The notes beneath the pieces are model-generated. The model made no database searches and had not been told where the DNA came from. It saw nothing but the letters and a program-made list of their open reading frames with translations. A DNA stretch of 64,000 nt from an uncultured Clostridia bacterium (GTDB lineage: Bacteria; Bacillota; Clostridia; Christensenellales; UBA1242). Both the position numbers and the translations under genes were made by a program. The stretch lies in contig CALVTO010000002.1 of assembly GCA_944362705.1 (NCBI GenBank), positions 204,818 to 268,817 on the forward strand, in the 5' to 3' direction. Of the stretch, positions 33,125-42,745 are shown piece by piece. Position 1 is the first letter of the stretch. Each line of letters opens with the position of its first letter.

Positions 33125-34732
33125 TTACACAACTCTTGTAAAAAGTGGTTCAATATTTGATACATCTATACCATTTTGCACAAAAATTTCTTGCCATATT
33201 ACTTCTTTTGGCAACTGCAAAAAGGTTTTTAGTTTTTCACATGTTGCAGGCATAAATGGTGCAAATAAATTCGAAAGATTTCCAATAACGTACGCGCAAG
33301 AAGCAATAACATTAAAAAATGGCTGTTTATCTTCTTGTTTTGCTTTTAACCATGGCTGTTGCTCATCGTAATACTTATTGGTTTCGGCAACTAAATCCAT
33401 AACCGCAAGTGCTGCTTTTTTAAATTCGAGCGCTTCTATAAGCTCGCCTACATTTTTATACGTTTGTTGTACTTTTTCTTGTAAAATTTTATCTATTTTG
33501 CCTTTTGGCAACGTGGTTAAGCCTTTAAATTTTAAGGTACGGTTAATTAAGTTGCCAAATTTATTCACAACTTCGTTATTATGTATGGTTTTATAAAGTT
33601 CTAAGGTGAAATTTGCATCTTTTTTCTCTGGCCCGTTAATTGCAAAATAGTAACGCAAAGAATCGGTGTTATAGGTTTGCGCGTATACAAGTGCTTCACA
33701 TGGAGTATTAGATGATTTACTTATTTTTTCACCATCTATAAGCAAATATTCTGCCGAAACCATAATATTGTTTGTAATAAAATGGTCGTTTAATGCTGCA
33801 AGCATTGCTGGCAAGAACATAGAGTGGAACGGAATATTATCTTTGGCGTGGCACATGTAAATTTTCTTCTCTACATCGGGTTCTACATCGGTTTTCCAGA
33901 ATGCGCGCCAATCAAAGCCTTGTTCTTCCCCTAATTTCATGGTGTCGGTAACGTAACCTAATAAAGCTTCCCACCATACCCAAACGGTTTTATCTTCAAA
34001 CCCTTTAATGGTAATTGGTATACCCCATTTTAAATCACGTGAAAAATCTCTATCACGCAAGTCACTTAAATATTTTTTTGTTTCGTTAATGCTATTTGCG
34101 CGCCAAATGTTTTCGTTTTTACGCACCATTTCTTCTAATAAATCTTTAAATGCTGTTAGTTTAAAAACTAAAACGCGTTGCTCTTTTTGTACGGTTTTTG
34201 CGCCACAAACTAAACATGTAGCATTTTCTAAATCTTTTTCCGTTGGAACGTAACCGCAGTCGCAGTTATCGGCTTTTGAAAGTTTTCCACAAACAGGGCA
34301 CTTAAATTGTAATTCAGTATCCGCCATAAATTTACCGCATGTTGGGCAATAAGGACGCTTTACAACATTTTCGTAAATATACCCATTTTGATACATTCTT
34401 TCAAACATTTCTTGACATTTCTTTTCGTGGTATGGGTCGTACGTAATGCCAAATTTATCAAAGGAAAAATGAAAAGCTTTTAGCGCTTCTCTAAAATTTT
34501 CTGCATATCTATCTACAATTTCCTTTGGCGTGCAACCTTCGGCTTTGGCTTTAAGCTCAGGTTTGGTTCCGTGCGTATCTACACCCGATACTAAAAGAAC
34601 TTTATCGCCAACAGCCCTATGATAACGCGCCAAAATATCGCCCGATACAGACGATGCAATGTACCCTAAATGCAAGTTGTTATTTGCGTATGGCCAGGAT
34701 ACACCAATAACAATATTTCTTTGTTTATTCAT
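33125..34732 (-). CDS. metG: Methionyl-tRNA synthetase
   Basis: Charges tRNA-Met. 535 aa from MNKQRNIVIGVSWPYANNN; GAAAGGGAG upstream fixes this start. NLHLGYIAS is the HIGH region, the zinc-knuckle insert has CPTCG, CPVCG, CDCG and CLVCG (the two-zinc form), and KISKSSN is the KMSKS loop. No C-terminal tRNA-binding dimerisation domain, so it is a short form. The start overlaps the preceding SDR gene by 8 bases, implying translational coupling. Confidence 0.95.
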   Translation of the reverse strand: MNKQRNIVIGVSWPYANNNLHLGYIASSVSGDILARYHRAVGDKVLLVSGVDTHGTKPELKAKAEGCTPKEIVDRYAENFREALKAFHFSFDKFGITYDPYHEKKCQEMFERMYQNGYIYENVVKRPYCPTCGKFMADTELQFKCPVCGKLSKADNCDCGYVPTEKDLENATCLVCGAKTVQKEQRVLVFKLTAFKDLLEEMVRKNENIWRANSINETKKYLSDLRDRDFSRDLKWGIPITIKGFEDKTVWVWWEALLGYVTDTMKLGEEQGFDWRAFWKTDVEPDVEKKIYMCHAKDNIPFHSMFLPAMLAALNDHFITNNIMVSAEYLLIDGEKISKSSNTPCEALVYAQTYNTDSLRYYFAINGPEKKDANFTLELYKTIHNNEVVNKFGNLINRTLKFKGLTTLPKGKIDKILQEKVQQTYKNVGELIEALEFKKAALAVMDLVAETNKYYDEQQPWLKAKQEDKQPFFNVIASCAYVIGNLSNLFAPFMPATCEKLKTFLQLPKEVIWQEIFVQNGIDVSNIEPLFTRVV

Positions 34733-35531
34733 AATGTTCTCCCTTTCGTTGTTTCTGTGATTTTGCCCACCTTTTACCAACCACTTGCGCAAGTGTTGGC
34801 GCAGAAGCAAATTTGCTAGCTTTATATAAAAAGCGGTTAAATGATTTTGGAATAACAAGTTTTTTGCCTTTTTTATGCGCTTCCCATGCAAGGGACGCCG
34901 CTTGTTCTGCCGTTAAGCTTGATTTTTTACCTGCCCAACCCTGTGACCGAATGGCTTCAACCATGGCCTGCGTTGTATATATGCCACTAGGCATAAACAC
35001 GGTAGAATGCACTTGCTGATGCTTTAATTCTTCCCCTAAAGAAAGCATAAAAGACGTTAAAAAACTTTTTGTTGCTGCGTATATGCCCATATGGGGCATT
35101 GGATACGCCGCCGCCAAACTAGAAATAGTTAAAAAATAAAATGGTTCCTGCGCGTTTCGAGATGAAAGTGCCAATTGCGCTATATGCACCGCACTTTCTA
35201 CGTTTACGCGCACGGCTTGCAAGTTGGTTTCTATGCTATGCGATAAAAAGTCACCTTCTAAAATACAACCGGCGTTTAAAATAACCCTATGTAACATAAT
35301 TTGTTTTTGTTGCATGTATGCAAAGAGTTGCGTTCGGTTATCTTCGTTTGTTAAATCACACGCGTATATTTCAACATTGGCGTTATACGCTTCTTTTAAT
35401 TGGTTTTGTAATTGTTCTAGTTTTTGCGCATTCGTGGCGGTTAAAACCAAAGGCTCGTTTTGTTTTGCCAAAAGGTGTGCAAAAGCCATGCCTAAACCGC
35501 CCGTGGCGCCAGTTAAAAGTGTATAGTACAT
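34725..35531 (-). CDS. Short-chain dehydrogenase/reductase
   Basis: 268 aa with the classical SDR signatures: nucleotide-binding TGATGGLG at residues 8-15, CDLT, NAG at the end of strand 4, Ser in ISSLAA and catalytic YAATK. The C-terminal segment FNRFLYKASKFAS resembles YqjQ/DltE-type SDRs. NAD(P)-dependent; substrate unknown. First gene of an operon with metG; consensus promoter upstream. Confidence 0.85.
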   Translation of the reverse strand: MYYTLLTGATGGLGMAFAHLLAKQNEPLVLTATNAQKLEQLQNQLKEAYNANVEIYACDLTNEDNRTQLFAYMQQKQIMLHRVILNAGCILEGDFLSHSIETNLQAVRVNVESAVHIAQLALSSRNAQEPFYFLTISSLAAAYPMPHMGIYAATKSFLTSFMLSLGEELKHQQVHSTVFMPSGIYTTQAMVEAIRSQGWAGKKSSLTAEQAASLAWEAHKKGKKLVIPKSFNRFLYKASKFASAPTLAQVVGKRWAKSQKQRKGEHYE

Positions 35532-35548
35532 AAATATCCTCTCGTGTT

Positions 35549-35577
35549 ATTATAAACGCTTGTGTGTGGTTTTGCAA
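35549..35577 (-). promoter_or_regulatory. Sigma-A promoter of SDR-metG
   Basis: TTGCAA (35577-35572), 17-base spacer, TATAAT (35554-35549). Confidence 0.7.
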
Positions 35578-35606
35578 GAAAAAAGAGTGCGTTTGCACCC
35601 CTTTAT
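35577..35606 (-). terminator. Terminator of the lemA-DUF2207 operon
   Basis: GGGTGC-AAAC-GCACTC stem (35600-35585) followed by six T on the minus strand. Confidence 0.7.
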
Positions 35607-35625
35607 CTTGCTTTATAGCAACGTA

Positions 35626-37596
35626 TTATCTTGCACGTGAGCCTCCGCCACCTGCGCCACCGCCAGAGAAGCCACCGCCATGACCACCTCCAGCGCTAAA
35701 ACCTCGCGTAGCGCGGGCAATGCGTTGCGCCTCTAACACGTGGCTTTGTATTTGATGATACACACGCGTACTTGCACGTGAAAGCACATAATGCATAGCC
35801 ATAACATCAAACACAGAAACGGAGTTTGTAACATACCAGGTTGGAGCCTGTATGCGTATGTCTTTAAATTTTTCCATCCACACATCGGTTACATCTAATG
35901 CGTACGTATAAGGTAAAATATCGTAAAAATAATTAGGATTTTCTTCAACAAGCATTTCTAACTGACTCTTTTCCGCCACTTGCAAGTATTTTCTAAACCC
36001 ATTTACGCGCCCCTTTATAACAGCACCATCTTTGGTATATTTTTGTTTTAATAGGGTAACACCCCACAACAATGCTACAATTATGATTGTAGCTATAAAA
36101 AAGCTATAGGTTTTTTCTATGCTTTGGTAGTAACTGCTTTGGTAACTATACGCCATAATAAGCGATACAATGGTGACAATGCCACTAACAAGCACATGCT
36201 TACACACGCACGCTACAAGCAAAACAACCAACAACACAATGATACTGGTTTCTACATGCAAAAAGCCTAAATACACGGAACTGTAAATAACGGCTATACA
36301 ACAAACAAAAAACGCTATTATGGCAGGTATAAACTGCACCCAACTAAGTTTATGTTTTTTGTTCGCGTACAATGTGTGGTTGGCGTACACATTCATTTCG
36401 CTTATGGCGGATAAAGCAACACTATAAAAAGATTCTGGCAACGCGTCAATAGAAACAACATCTTGACCCGTAAATAAAGCTGTATATATGCGTTGTAAGT
36501 AATTATCTTCTTTTTCAGTTATCTCTTGTTTTTTATGCAAGTATACACTGTCTTCTTTTTCTTCTATAGAAATATACCCTTTGTTTGCCATGTATACCAA
36601 CATACTTGTAACGCCTTCGGGCGTTCCTTTTTCTTTAAAAATAGCACCACATTTTAAAGGAATTAAGTTGTTAGGCGGAGTTACTTCTACCGGTTCTACA
36701 AGTGGCGCACTTTTTAATTTGAAAATATATAAAAGTACACATAAAACAACCGCCACCGCCAATACAACATACGTAACAATGCCCGGCCAAACCGCTTTTT
36801 CTGGAAAAGCAAAATAGTTTTGAGGCAAAGCAACTTGCACCGTTACGCCTTCGTATGCACCCAAATGTTGAATGTACCCCGTAATAACGGTTTCGCTTTC
36901 CGTGTTGATATATGCTTGTGGATTCTCTTCTTCACTACCTAAAACAGAATCGTTAGAACCATAAAGGCCATAATACACCATAACATTGTTTGACGCTGTA
37001 TGATAATTTGAAGGAAAGGTAATAGAAAAGTTTATATTTGTGCGTTCATGCGAAGCCATGTGCCCAATGATATTAAAATACACACCTTGGTAACCATAAT
37101 CTTCAAACGAGCCTGGGTAATAAGTATATGTAAAACTGTATGTACGCGTTTCTCCGTACGTTGTTGGTTTAAATGATTTTACCCCAATGGTGTAGTAGCC
37201 TTCGTATCCCTCTTCATCTATGTACGTGTTCACTTCAAACGCTTCACCATTTGCATCTTCCCACGATGCTGAAACATCTCGTATTTGAGCGTAACTTGTA
37301 TGTTTTTTTACTGTGCCATTTTCTTGTACATATACGGTGTTTTTATATGGAATATCTCTTAAAAATTCCGTATAACTAGCATAAAATGTCATATCCATGG
37401 TTTCGGTAATATAGTAATACCCTTTGCTATCGATGGTAATCGTTACATTGGTATTGCTTTCGCGCATGGTTGTATCTGTAACTTCACTTGCGAAAGCGGT
37501 TGTCGTACACGAAACAGGCATTTGAAAAAATAGAGGCAAGCATACCACTGCTAGCCCCCACATTATATATAAAAATTTTTTCAGTTGTTTTGTCAC
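35626..37596 (-). CDS. DUF2207 membrane protein with Gly-rich C-terminus
   Basis: 656 aa. Signal peptide-like N-terminus (residues 1-38), extracellular beta-rich domain (about 45-265), a membrane helix at about 275, a cytoplasmic region, three further helices (about 420-525) and a low-complexity Gly/Ser tail (GGGHGGGFSGGG, then AGGGG). This is the DUF2207 architecture, found with LemA in many Firmicutes; role unknown, possibly envelope stress or protein turnover at the membrane. Start codon GTG with AAAGGGG upstream; the lemA stop is 13 bases away. Confidence 0.85.
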   Translation of the reverse strand: MTKQLKKFLYIMWGLAVVCLPLFFQMPVSCTTTAFASEVTDTTMRESNTNVTITIDSKGYYYITETMDMTFYASYTEFLRDIPYKNTVYVQENGTVKKHTSYAQIRDVSASWEDANGEAFEVNTYIDEEGYEGYYTIGVKSFKPTTYGETRTYSFTYTYYPGSFEDYGYQGVYFNIIGHMASHERTNINFSITFPSNYHTASNNVMVYYGLYGSNDSVLGSEEENPQAYINTESETVITGYIQHLGAYEGVTVQVALPQNYFAFPEKAVWPGIVTYVVLAVAVVLCVLLYIFKLKSAPLVEPVEVTPPNNLIPLKCGAIFKEKGTPEGVTSMLVYMANKGYISIEEKEDSVYLHKKQEITEKEDNYLQRIYTALFTGQDVVSIDALPESFYSVALSAISEMNVYANHTLYANKKHKLSWVQFIPAIIAFFVCCIAVIYSSVYLGFLHVETSIIVLLVVLLVACVCKHVLVSGIVTIVSLIMAYSYQSSYYQSIEKTYSFFIATIIIVALLWGVTLLKQKYTKDGAVIKGRVNGFRKYLQVAEKSQLEMLVEENPNYFYDILPYTYALDVTDVWMEKFKDIRIQAPTWYVTNSVSVFDVMAMHYVLSRASTRVYHQIQSHVLEAQRIARATRGFSAGGGHGGGFSGGGAGGGGSRAR

Positions 37597-37609
37597 AAAA
37601 AAACCCCTT

Positions 37610-38182
37610 TTAGAACTCTACTTTAACGGCATTACGTTCTTCTTGGTTGGTAATTTCAAACATTGTTGCCTTTTTAAAACGGAACATTTTTGCCACAATA
37701 TTGGACGGAAACATTTGTACTTTATTATTGTAAATTTTTACATTTCCGTTATAATATTTACGGCTATTGGCAATTTCAATTTCTAGTGTTTTTAATTGTG
37801 TTTGCAAATCTAAAAAGTTTGTGTTTGCCTTTAATTCAGGATAACTTTCAGCAACCACCAACAAACGAGATAAAGCACTAGAAAAATCTTTTTCTGCTTT
37901 TAATTTTTCTTCTGTGCTTGTTGCACCATTTGCTAAGTTGCGCGCTTGAATCACATTTTCGAGTGTTTCGCTTTCGTGCTTAGCATACCCTTTTACTGTA
38001 TTTACTAAATTTGGAACTAAGTCATAACGCTTTTTCATAAATACATCCATAGTAGAAAAAGCCTCTTCATTATTATTGCGCAAACGGATAAGTGCGTTAT
38101 ACCCTGCAATTATCCAAATAATAATTGCTAATACAACAACTACCGCTACACCTACTAAAACCCATTGTAATGTTGTTAACAT
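37610..38182 (-). CDS. lemA: LemA family protein
   Basis: 190 aa. N-terminal membrane helix (residues 6-28), then the LemA helical domain with YNALIRLRNNNEEAFSTMDV, LVPNLVNTVKGYA, and AESYPELKANTNFLDLQTQL and NSRKYYN. Likely a membrane-anchored helical protein facing outside. Operon with the DUF2207 gene; AAAGGAGAGG ribosome binding site. Confidence 0.93.
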   Translation of the reverse strand: MLTTLQWVLVGVAVVVVLAIIIWIIAGYNALIRLRNNNEEAFSTMDVFMKKRYDLVPNLVNTVKGYAKHESETLENVIQARNLANGATSTEEKLKAEKDFSSALSRLLVVAESYPELKANTNFLDLQTQLKTLEIEIANSRKYYNGNVKIYNNKVQMFPSNIVAKMFRFKKATMFEITNQEERNAVKVEF

Positions 38183-38243
38183 ACCCCTCTCCTTTCTTTT
38201 TTTCTATTTTGTCATAATTTATATGGTTTGTAAAGTAAATTGG

Positions 38244-38272
38244 TTGTGAATTGCAAGAATTTTCTTTATACT
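38244..38272 (+). promoter_or_regulatory. Promoter of radC
   Basis: TTGTGA, 17-base spacer, TATACT. Confidence 0.55.
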
Positions 38273-38291
38273 AATACACAAGGAAGTACGT

Positions 38292-39080
38292 ATGAAAAAC
38301 GAAGAAAATATTCACAAAAATCATAGATTGCGCATGAAAGAAAAAGTTTTAAGTGGCAACTTTGACTCTTTTGCCGACCACGAAAAACTTGAAGTTTTAT
38401 TATATTATGCTATTCCACAAGGTAATGTAAACCCACTATGCCATAAACTCATTAAAAAGTTTGGTAGTTTTAGCGGTGTATTTGATGCAACGTATGAACA
38501 ACTTTTAGAAATAGATGGCATTGGTCCGCATACCGCCATGCTTATTACTTTATTGCCTAAATTATTTAACGCGTATTCACGACAACGCGCGCAAAACTTT
38601 GAAAGTTTATCTACATCTTACAAAACCATTCAGTATGCGCGCATGTTACTAGCAGGTGCGGTGCAAGAAGAATTTTATGTTATTTGTGTAAATGCGCAAA
38701 ATAAAATATTAGGCTCGTATAAACTTGCAAGCGGTTCTTTTCATAAAGTAGAAGTTAGCTTGCGAGATATAACAGAAATAGCTATTAAAAATAAATGCGA
38801 CCGTATTATAATAGCACATAACCATCCTACCGCAACATCTAAACCTAGCGACCAAGATTTATTATTAACGTTTCGCATTGTTATGAGTTGTTTACTAAAC
38901 GATATTAAAGTGTTAGACCACGTTATTATTTCGCCAACCGATGGTTTTAGTTTTGCACACAACGAACTTATGTACACATTTACAACAGAAATTTTTAAAA
39001 ACTTGCATGTAAATTTACAAAACCCGCAATACAAAAAGTTTTTATTAGAACAATCAGCAGATACTTACGAAGAATCATAA
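38292..39080 (+). CDS. radC: RadC family JAB-domain protein
   Basis: 262 aa. N-terminal helix-hairpin-helix (LLEIDGIGPHTAMLITLLPK), then a JAB/MPN metalloprotease-like domain with IIIAHNHPTATSKPSDQD carrying the HxHP-x7-SxxD zinc ligands. RadC is widespread but of unproved function; it is not a confirmed repair protein. AAGGA ribosome binding site. Divergent from lemA. Confidence 0.9.
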   Translation: MKNEENIHKNHRLRMKEKVLSGNFDSFADHEKLEVLLYYAIPQGNVNPLCHKLIKKFGSFSGVFDATYEQLLEIDGIGPHTAMLITLLPKLFNAYSRQRAQNFESLSTSYKTIQYARMLLAGAVQEEFYVICVNAQNKILGSYKLASGSFHKVEVSLRDITEIAIKNKCDRIIIAHNHPTATSKPSDQDLLLTFRIVMSCLLNDIKVLDHVIISPTDGFSFAHNELMYTFTTEIFKNLHVNLQNPQYKKFLLEQSADTYEES

Positions 39081-39086
39081 GCAAAA

Positions 39087-39115
39087 ACAAAAGAGCACGT
39101 TTACGTGCTCTTTTT
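39087..39115. terminator. Bidirectional terminator between radC and the surface protein
   Basis: AAGAGCACG-TTTA-CGTGCTCTT flanked by A and T runs. Confidence 0.85.
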
Positions 39116-41666
39116 ATTCTTCTTTATTTTTTTTGCTTTGCTCTTGCAATAAAGAGCGAATATCTTTTAAAATTTCGTCTGTTGTTTCTTTCTTTGTTCG
39201 TTTGGTTGTTCTTTTAGAAGAAGTTTTTCTTGTAGACGATTTTTTCTTAGACTTTGTAGATTTCTTTGTCGTACGCTTTGTTGTTTTTGGTTTTTCTACC
39301 ACCTCTGTAGCTATGTCTGTAGTGGCAACTTTTTTAGGGCGACCACGTTTGGCTCTCGGTTTTTCTACTACGCCTTTATTTAATTCTGCGATTTCATGAA
39401 TCGTTTCTTCAGGTTTTGCTTCTACCGCGCTGTTGGTTGTAATATCTGGTGTTTTCTTTTCTATAGAAGGCGAAACCTCTTCTTGTTGTGGTTCAGGCGT
39501 TGGTACGACTGGCTCTATTTGCCCGCTTGCATGTACATCTTCCATGCTAGGTGGAACAATAGCAACATCTTGTGGTTTTGTTTGAACAACAACATCTTTA
39601 GCATCTTTTTGCGTGCCACGTTTTTTACGACGCACTGCCCAAATAATAATAAACACCACTATAGCAACCACCGCTAAACAAGCAACCACTATACCAATGA
39701 TAGCCCCTGTGGTTAAATTGTTTGTGGCCGGCAATACAATAAACTGTATGCTTGCGTTGCCTTTTGCTATATAATTTGTATCTTCAATAACAGCTGTTGC
39801 TGTATATTTACCTGCAGTTAACACCAACATGTTTGGCGTATACTGAATGTTACAATCAACTTTATTTCCAAAAAAATCGTAATAATATGCAACAATTTGT
39901 TGCCCCGAATGTTCAACAAAATTTTGATAGTTTTCAAAGAAAACACTAACTTGATACGGCTCTATAACTAAGATAAATTCTTGAGCATTGTTCGCAAGAC
40001 TTGCTGACGCTTGCAAGTGCGCGTTCGCAACTTTATCGTACGTAACAACAATTTTATACGTGCCCGCTTGCACAGGTAATGTTTTTGTTGCATACACATA
40101 ACCACCAATACTTGCATCAAATGTTACTGTGTTTATAACCACATAGCTTGTAGAGCCATCGGTCTGTTTTTGCAACTGCTGAATTTCAAAACGAAATCTT
40201 ACAGCATAACTTCTACCATAGGCATCGGTCACCAACGCATCTGTTGGCGTAAAATGCGATTGATTATTATACGTTGTATTTGATGTGAAAATAACATTTT
40301 CGTAGTTTTCAAAAATAGATGTATCTACTGCCAACTGAAATACTAGCACATTAAATTCTAAAGTGTGTGTTGTTGTATAATTACTATTTAAAACAACGGA
40401 AACATGATAGGTTCCTATTTCTTGAACGGAGTTTACCGTGCCGGTTTCATTGGTAATAACAAACTGTATTTTATTATAATCGCTTGCATAAATTTCTTGT
40501 AAATTTCCTATGCACGCAAGCAAATTTTGTGCACTGCCCGTGTATGCAAATTGAAATGCTCCGTCATAAAAATTTTCTTCATTTGCTTGTAAATCAACTT
40601 CTTTAGGACTTACAATTATTTTGTGACCCACACTTATATATTGATAATTTTTATTGTTTTTTAACTCAATGGTAATATTATGCGTACCCGCTTGTAACAT
40701 AGGTGCGGTAACCACGCTCCCCGTTTCAGAGCCTTCGTGCCAAACCCATGTTTGATTTGCAACGCTGTATGTTGCTACGTACTGAAAATTCCCTGCCATT
40801 TCATTAGAAAACGCAACCGTAACAGTGGTTTGAAGCAATAAATTTTCGTTTTTTATTCCGCGCACTGTAAATAACGATGCGATATCGTAAGCAGCATTTG
40901 CATACACAAGTGTATCTGGCGCTATAACTTCAATCGTAGCATTTGCCTGCGTTACTTCAAAACTATAAGTGATGGTAGACGTAGGTTCGCCATTAGGTGT
41001 TTTAAGTAAAAAGTTTTTAGATGTAAACTCTAACCGATAACTTCCTGCATCTTTTATTTGTGAAACAGGCGTGTTGTTATAGTAAATAGAACAAACAACA
41101 TCTGTTTCGGTAGCTGTTTCTGGTAAGGTATAGGTGAAAATAGTGTTTAGTGCTATTTCTTCCCCTGTATAGGTTTTGTTTTGTGCTTGTTCTGGCAGAT
41201 TAACCACAATACTTTCTTCTGCCTTTTGAATATTTATGGTATAGTTGGCTTCTAACGATGTATACCCTTCTGCCGTGGCAGTTACAGAAACCTGATATTC
41301 TCCCACATTTTTAGGACGCAACCCTGTAAATTCAACCGTGTTAGACGGCATGGTTTTCACAAGCTGGCCAATAGGGTTTAGTACACCATCAGATACCTTT
41401 TCATAAAACACATAGGTGACTTTTATAGAAACATCTTCTGCATCTACTGTAAATACATGTTGTGGCATATATTCCTGGTTGTTATACGAATACGTTTCTG
41501 ACTGAATAGGTGTTTCTTGAGATACAGTCACTTGGCTTGTTTGCGCCTTTGTATACATATTTGTTACGGCATTGGGTTTGTTCCCCCACATTCCGTAAGA
41601 AAAAAGACCTGTAACCAAAGCCACAACCGCTACAATTATTTTAGTTATATTTTTATACCTTTTCAT
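39114..41666 (-). CDS. Surface protein with Ig-like repeats, one membrane helix and AT-hook, histone-like tail
   Basis: 850 aa. N-terminal membrane or signal segment (residues 8-28). About 620 residues of beta-rich Ig/MBG-like repeats follow, each with a Y-x-G-x-Y or AGTYK-type strand end (AGTYKIVVTY, AGKYTATAVI, GEYQVSVTAT). A membrane helix (about 655-678, IIGIVVACLAVVAIVVFIII) is followed by a 172-residue cytoplasmic tail: acidic/Pro-rich first, then a KRGRPKK AT-hook (about 773-779), a Lys/Arg/Thr/Ser-rich histone-H1-like stretch and a final helix. The topology suggests a link between surface and nucleoid. Start ATG at 41666 with AGG 5 bases upstream; an in-frame GTG lies earlier. Confidence 0.7.
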   Translation of the reverse strand: MKRYKNITKIIVAVVALVTGLFSYGMWGNKPNAVTNMYTKAQTSQVTVSQETPIQSETYSYNNQEYMPQHVFTVDAEDVSIKVTYVFYEKVSDGVLNPIGQLVKTMPSNTVEFTGLRPKNVGEYQVSVTATAEGYTSLEANYTINIQKAEESIVVNLPEQAQNKTYTGEEIALNTIFTYTLPETATETDVVCSIYYNNTPVSQIKDAGSYRLEFTSKNFLLKTPNGEPTSTITYSFEVTQANATIEVIAPDTLVYANAAYDIASLFTVRGIKNENLLLQTTVTVAFSNEMAGNFQYVATYSVANQTWVWHEGSETGSVVTAPMLQAGTHNITIELKNNKNYQYISVGHKIIVSPKEVDLQANEENFYDGAFQFAYTGSAQNLLACIGNLQEIYASDYNKIQFVITNETGTVNSVQEIGTYHVSVVLNSNYTTTHTLEFNVLVFQLAVDTSIFENYENVIFTSNTTYNNQSHFTPTDALVTDAYGRSYAVRFRFEIQQLQKQTDGSTSYVVINTVTFDASIGGYVYATKTLPVQAGTYKIVVTYDKVANAHLQASASLANNAQEFILVIEPYQVSVFFENYQNFVEHSGQQIVAYYYDFFGNKVDCNIQYTPNMLVLTAGKYTATAVIEDTNYIAKGNASIQFIVLPATNNLTTGAIIGIVVACLAVVAIVVFIIIWAVRRKKRGTQKDAKDVVVQTKPQDVAIVPPSMEDVHASGQIEPVVPTPEPQQEEVSPSIEKKTPDITTNSAVEAKPEETIHEIAELNKGVVEKPRAKRGRPKKVATTDIATEVVEKPKTTKRTTKKSTKSKKKSSTRKTSSKRTTKRTKKETTDEILKDIRSLLQEQSKKNKEE

Positions 41667-41731
41667 AAACACCTGCACTTTGTTAAAAGTATACTTATTT
41701 TTTTATTTTTTGACAAACAAATCTATGTGTT

Positions 41732-42283
41732 TTATGACAAATGCCCTGCATAAAATGTGCCTGCATCTATTCGCTTTTTTATCTTTTTTAAACTGCGTTG
41801 CATATCTTCTTCATTTCCGCCTGGGAAATCTGTTCTACCACAACCACCATCTTCAAACAACGTATCGCCTGTAAACCAAGTGTTTTGTATATAAAAACAA
41901 CAACTGCCTTGGGTATGACCCGGTGTGTGTACAACTGTAACGGTTTCACCCGCAATATGTATGATTCCTTCCTGCAAAAATATATCTGGAACAAATTTCG
42001 CAAAAGGCAAACCCATAGTAAAAGACAAATTGGCTTTAGAAAAAATATTTTTTTCATCTAGTTTGTGCACCGCAATTTTCGCGCCATGTTTTTGAAATGC
42101 ACAAGCATCAAATGCGTGGTCAAAATGCACATGGGTTAAAAGCACTACGCAAGTAGACATATCTTTTATATAAAGCTTCATTTGCTCAAAAATACCCACG
42201 CCTGGGTCTATAACAATATATCCTTTAGGTGTAGTTAGCAAATACGATTTTTCTTGTAAACACGAACTGATAAACGTTTGCAT
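41732..42283 (-). CDS. Metallo-beta-lactamase fold hydrolase (glyoxalase II-like)
   Basis: 183 aa from MQTFISSCLQEKSYLL; AAGGGGAAA upstream selects this start. THVHFDHAFD, HTPGHTQGSCCFY, FTGDTLFEDGGCGRTDFPGG and the terminal AGH supply the metal ligands. Resembles hydroxyacylglutathione hydrolase-like thiol-ester hydrolases but ends immediately after the last His, shorter than true glyoxalase II. Substrate unknown. It lies 60 bases behind the 133-aa gene. Confidence 0.85.
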   Translation of the reverse strand: MQTFISSCLQEKSYLLTTPKGYIVIDPGVGIFEQMKLYIKDMSTCVVLLTHVHFDHAFDACAFQKHGAKIAVHKLDEKNIFSKANLSFTMGLPFAKFVPDIFLQEGIIHIAGETVTVVHTPGHTQGSCCFYIQNTWFTGDTLFEDGGCGRTDFPGGNEEDMQRSLKKIKKRIDAGTFYAGHLS

Positions 42284-42343
42284 ACAAACATTTCCCCTTT
42301 CTTTATATTGTGCGCCAGATATGTTTGAATTATTGCAAACCAA

Positions 42344-42745
42344 CTAATTTTCGAACATTGCTATATAAATTTCAGTAACGGTTTGCAAAGCGGTTATAAA
42401 CTTTTCCGCCGTGTTTTGTTGCATGGTTGGCATAGCGTCTTCAATTACCAACCCTTGTAAAACACCCGCATAATAAACACCTTCGGCAAGTTGCTTTACA
42501 AGTTCAAGCATGTTTGGAATATCGTAATCGTTGGTGTTGTTATGCTGAATAGAAAACGCTTCTTTGCATTCTTCAAAAACATCTTTTACCATCGTTTTTA
42601 AAAATGTTTGCACTTCCTTTGTATATTTTTGACATAATGCTATATCGCCATCGTTCATTGCCATTTCACTAGCAACACCTACTTTTATTACATAGCCGGC
42701 TTGCTCCACAAATTCTGCAAGCACTTTATTTTTTTGTTCGTTCAT
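42344..42745 (-). CDS. Uncharacterised 133-aa helical protein
   Basis: Family not recognised. All-helical, acidic, soluble protein with evenly spaced Val/Leu and a conserved-looking NMLELVKQLAEGVYYAGVLQ segment. It overlaps the HAD gene by 20 bases and precedes the MBL hydrolase, so the three form one operon. Confidence 0.7.
   Translation of the reverse strand: MNEQKNKVLAEFVEQAGYVIKVGVASEMAMNDGDIALCQKYTKEVQTFLKTMVKDVFEECKEAFSIQHNNTNDYDIPNMLELVKQLAEGVYYAGVLQGLVIEDAMPTMQQNTAEKFITALQTVTEIYIAMFEN

Noticed and set aside
31175..34740. T-box riboswitch for cysS or metG
   Set aside because: No specifier stem, no T-box sequence and too little leader space upstream of either synthetase operon.
34733..34891. 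53-residue N-terminal extension of MetG
   Set aside because: It overlaps the SDR gene's coding end in another frame and lacks a ribosome site; the synthetase start is at 34732.
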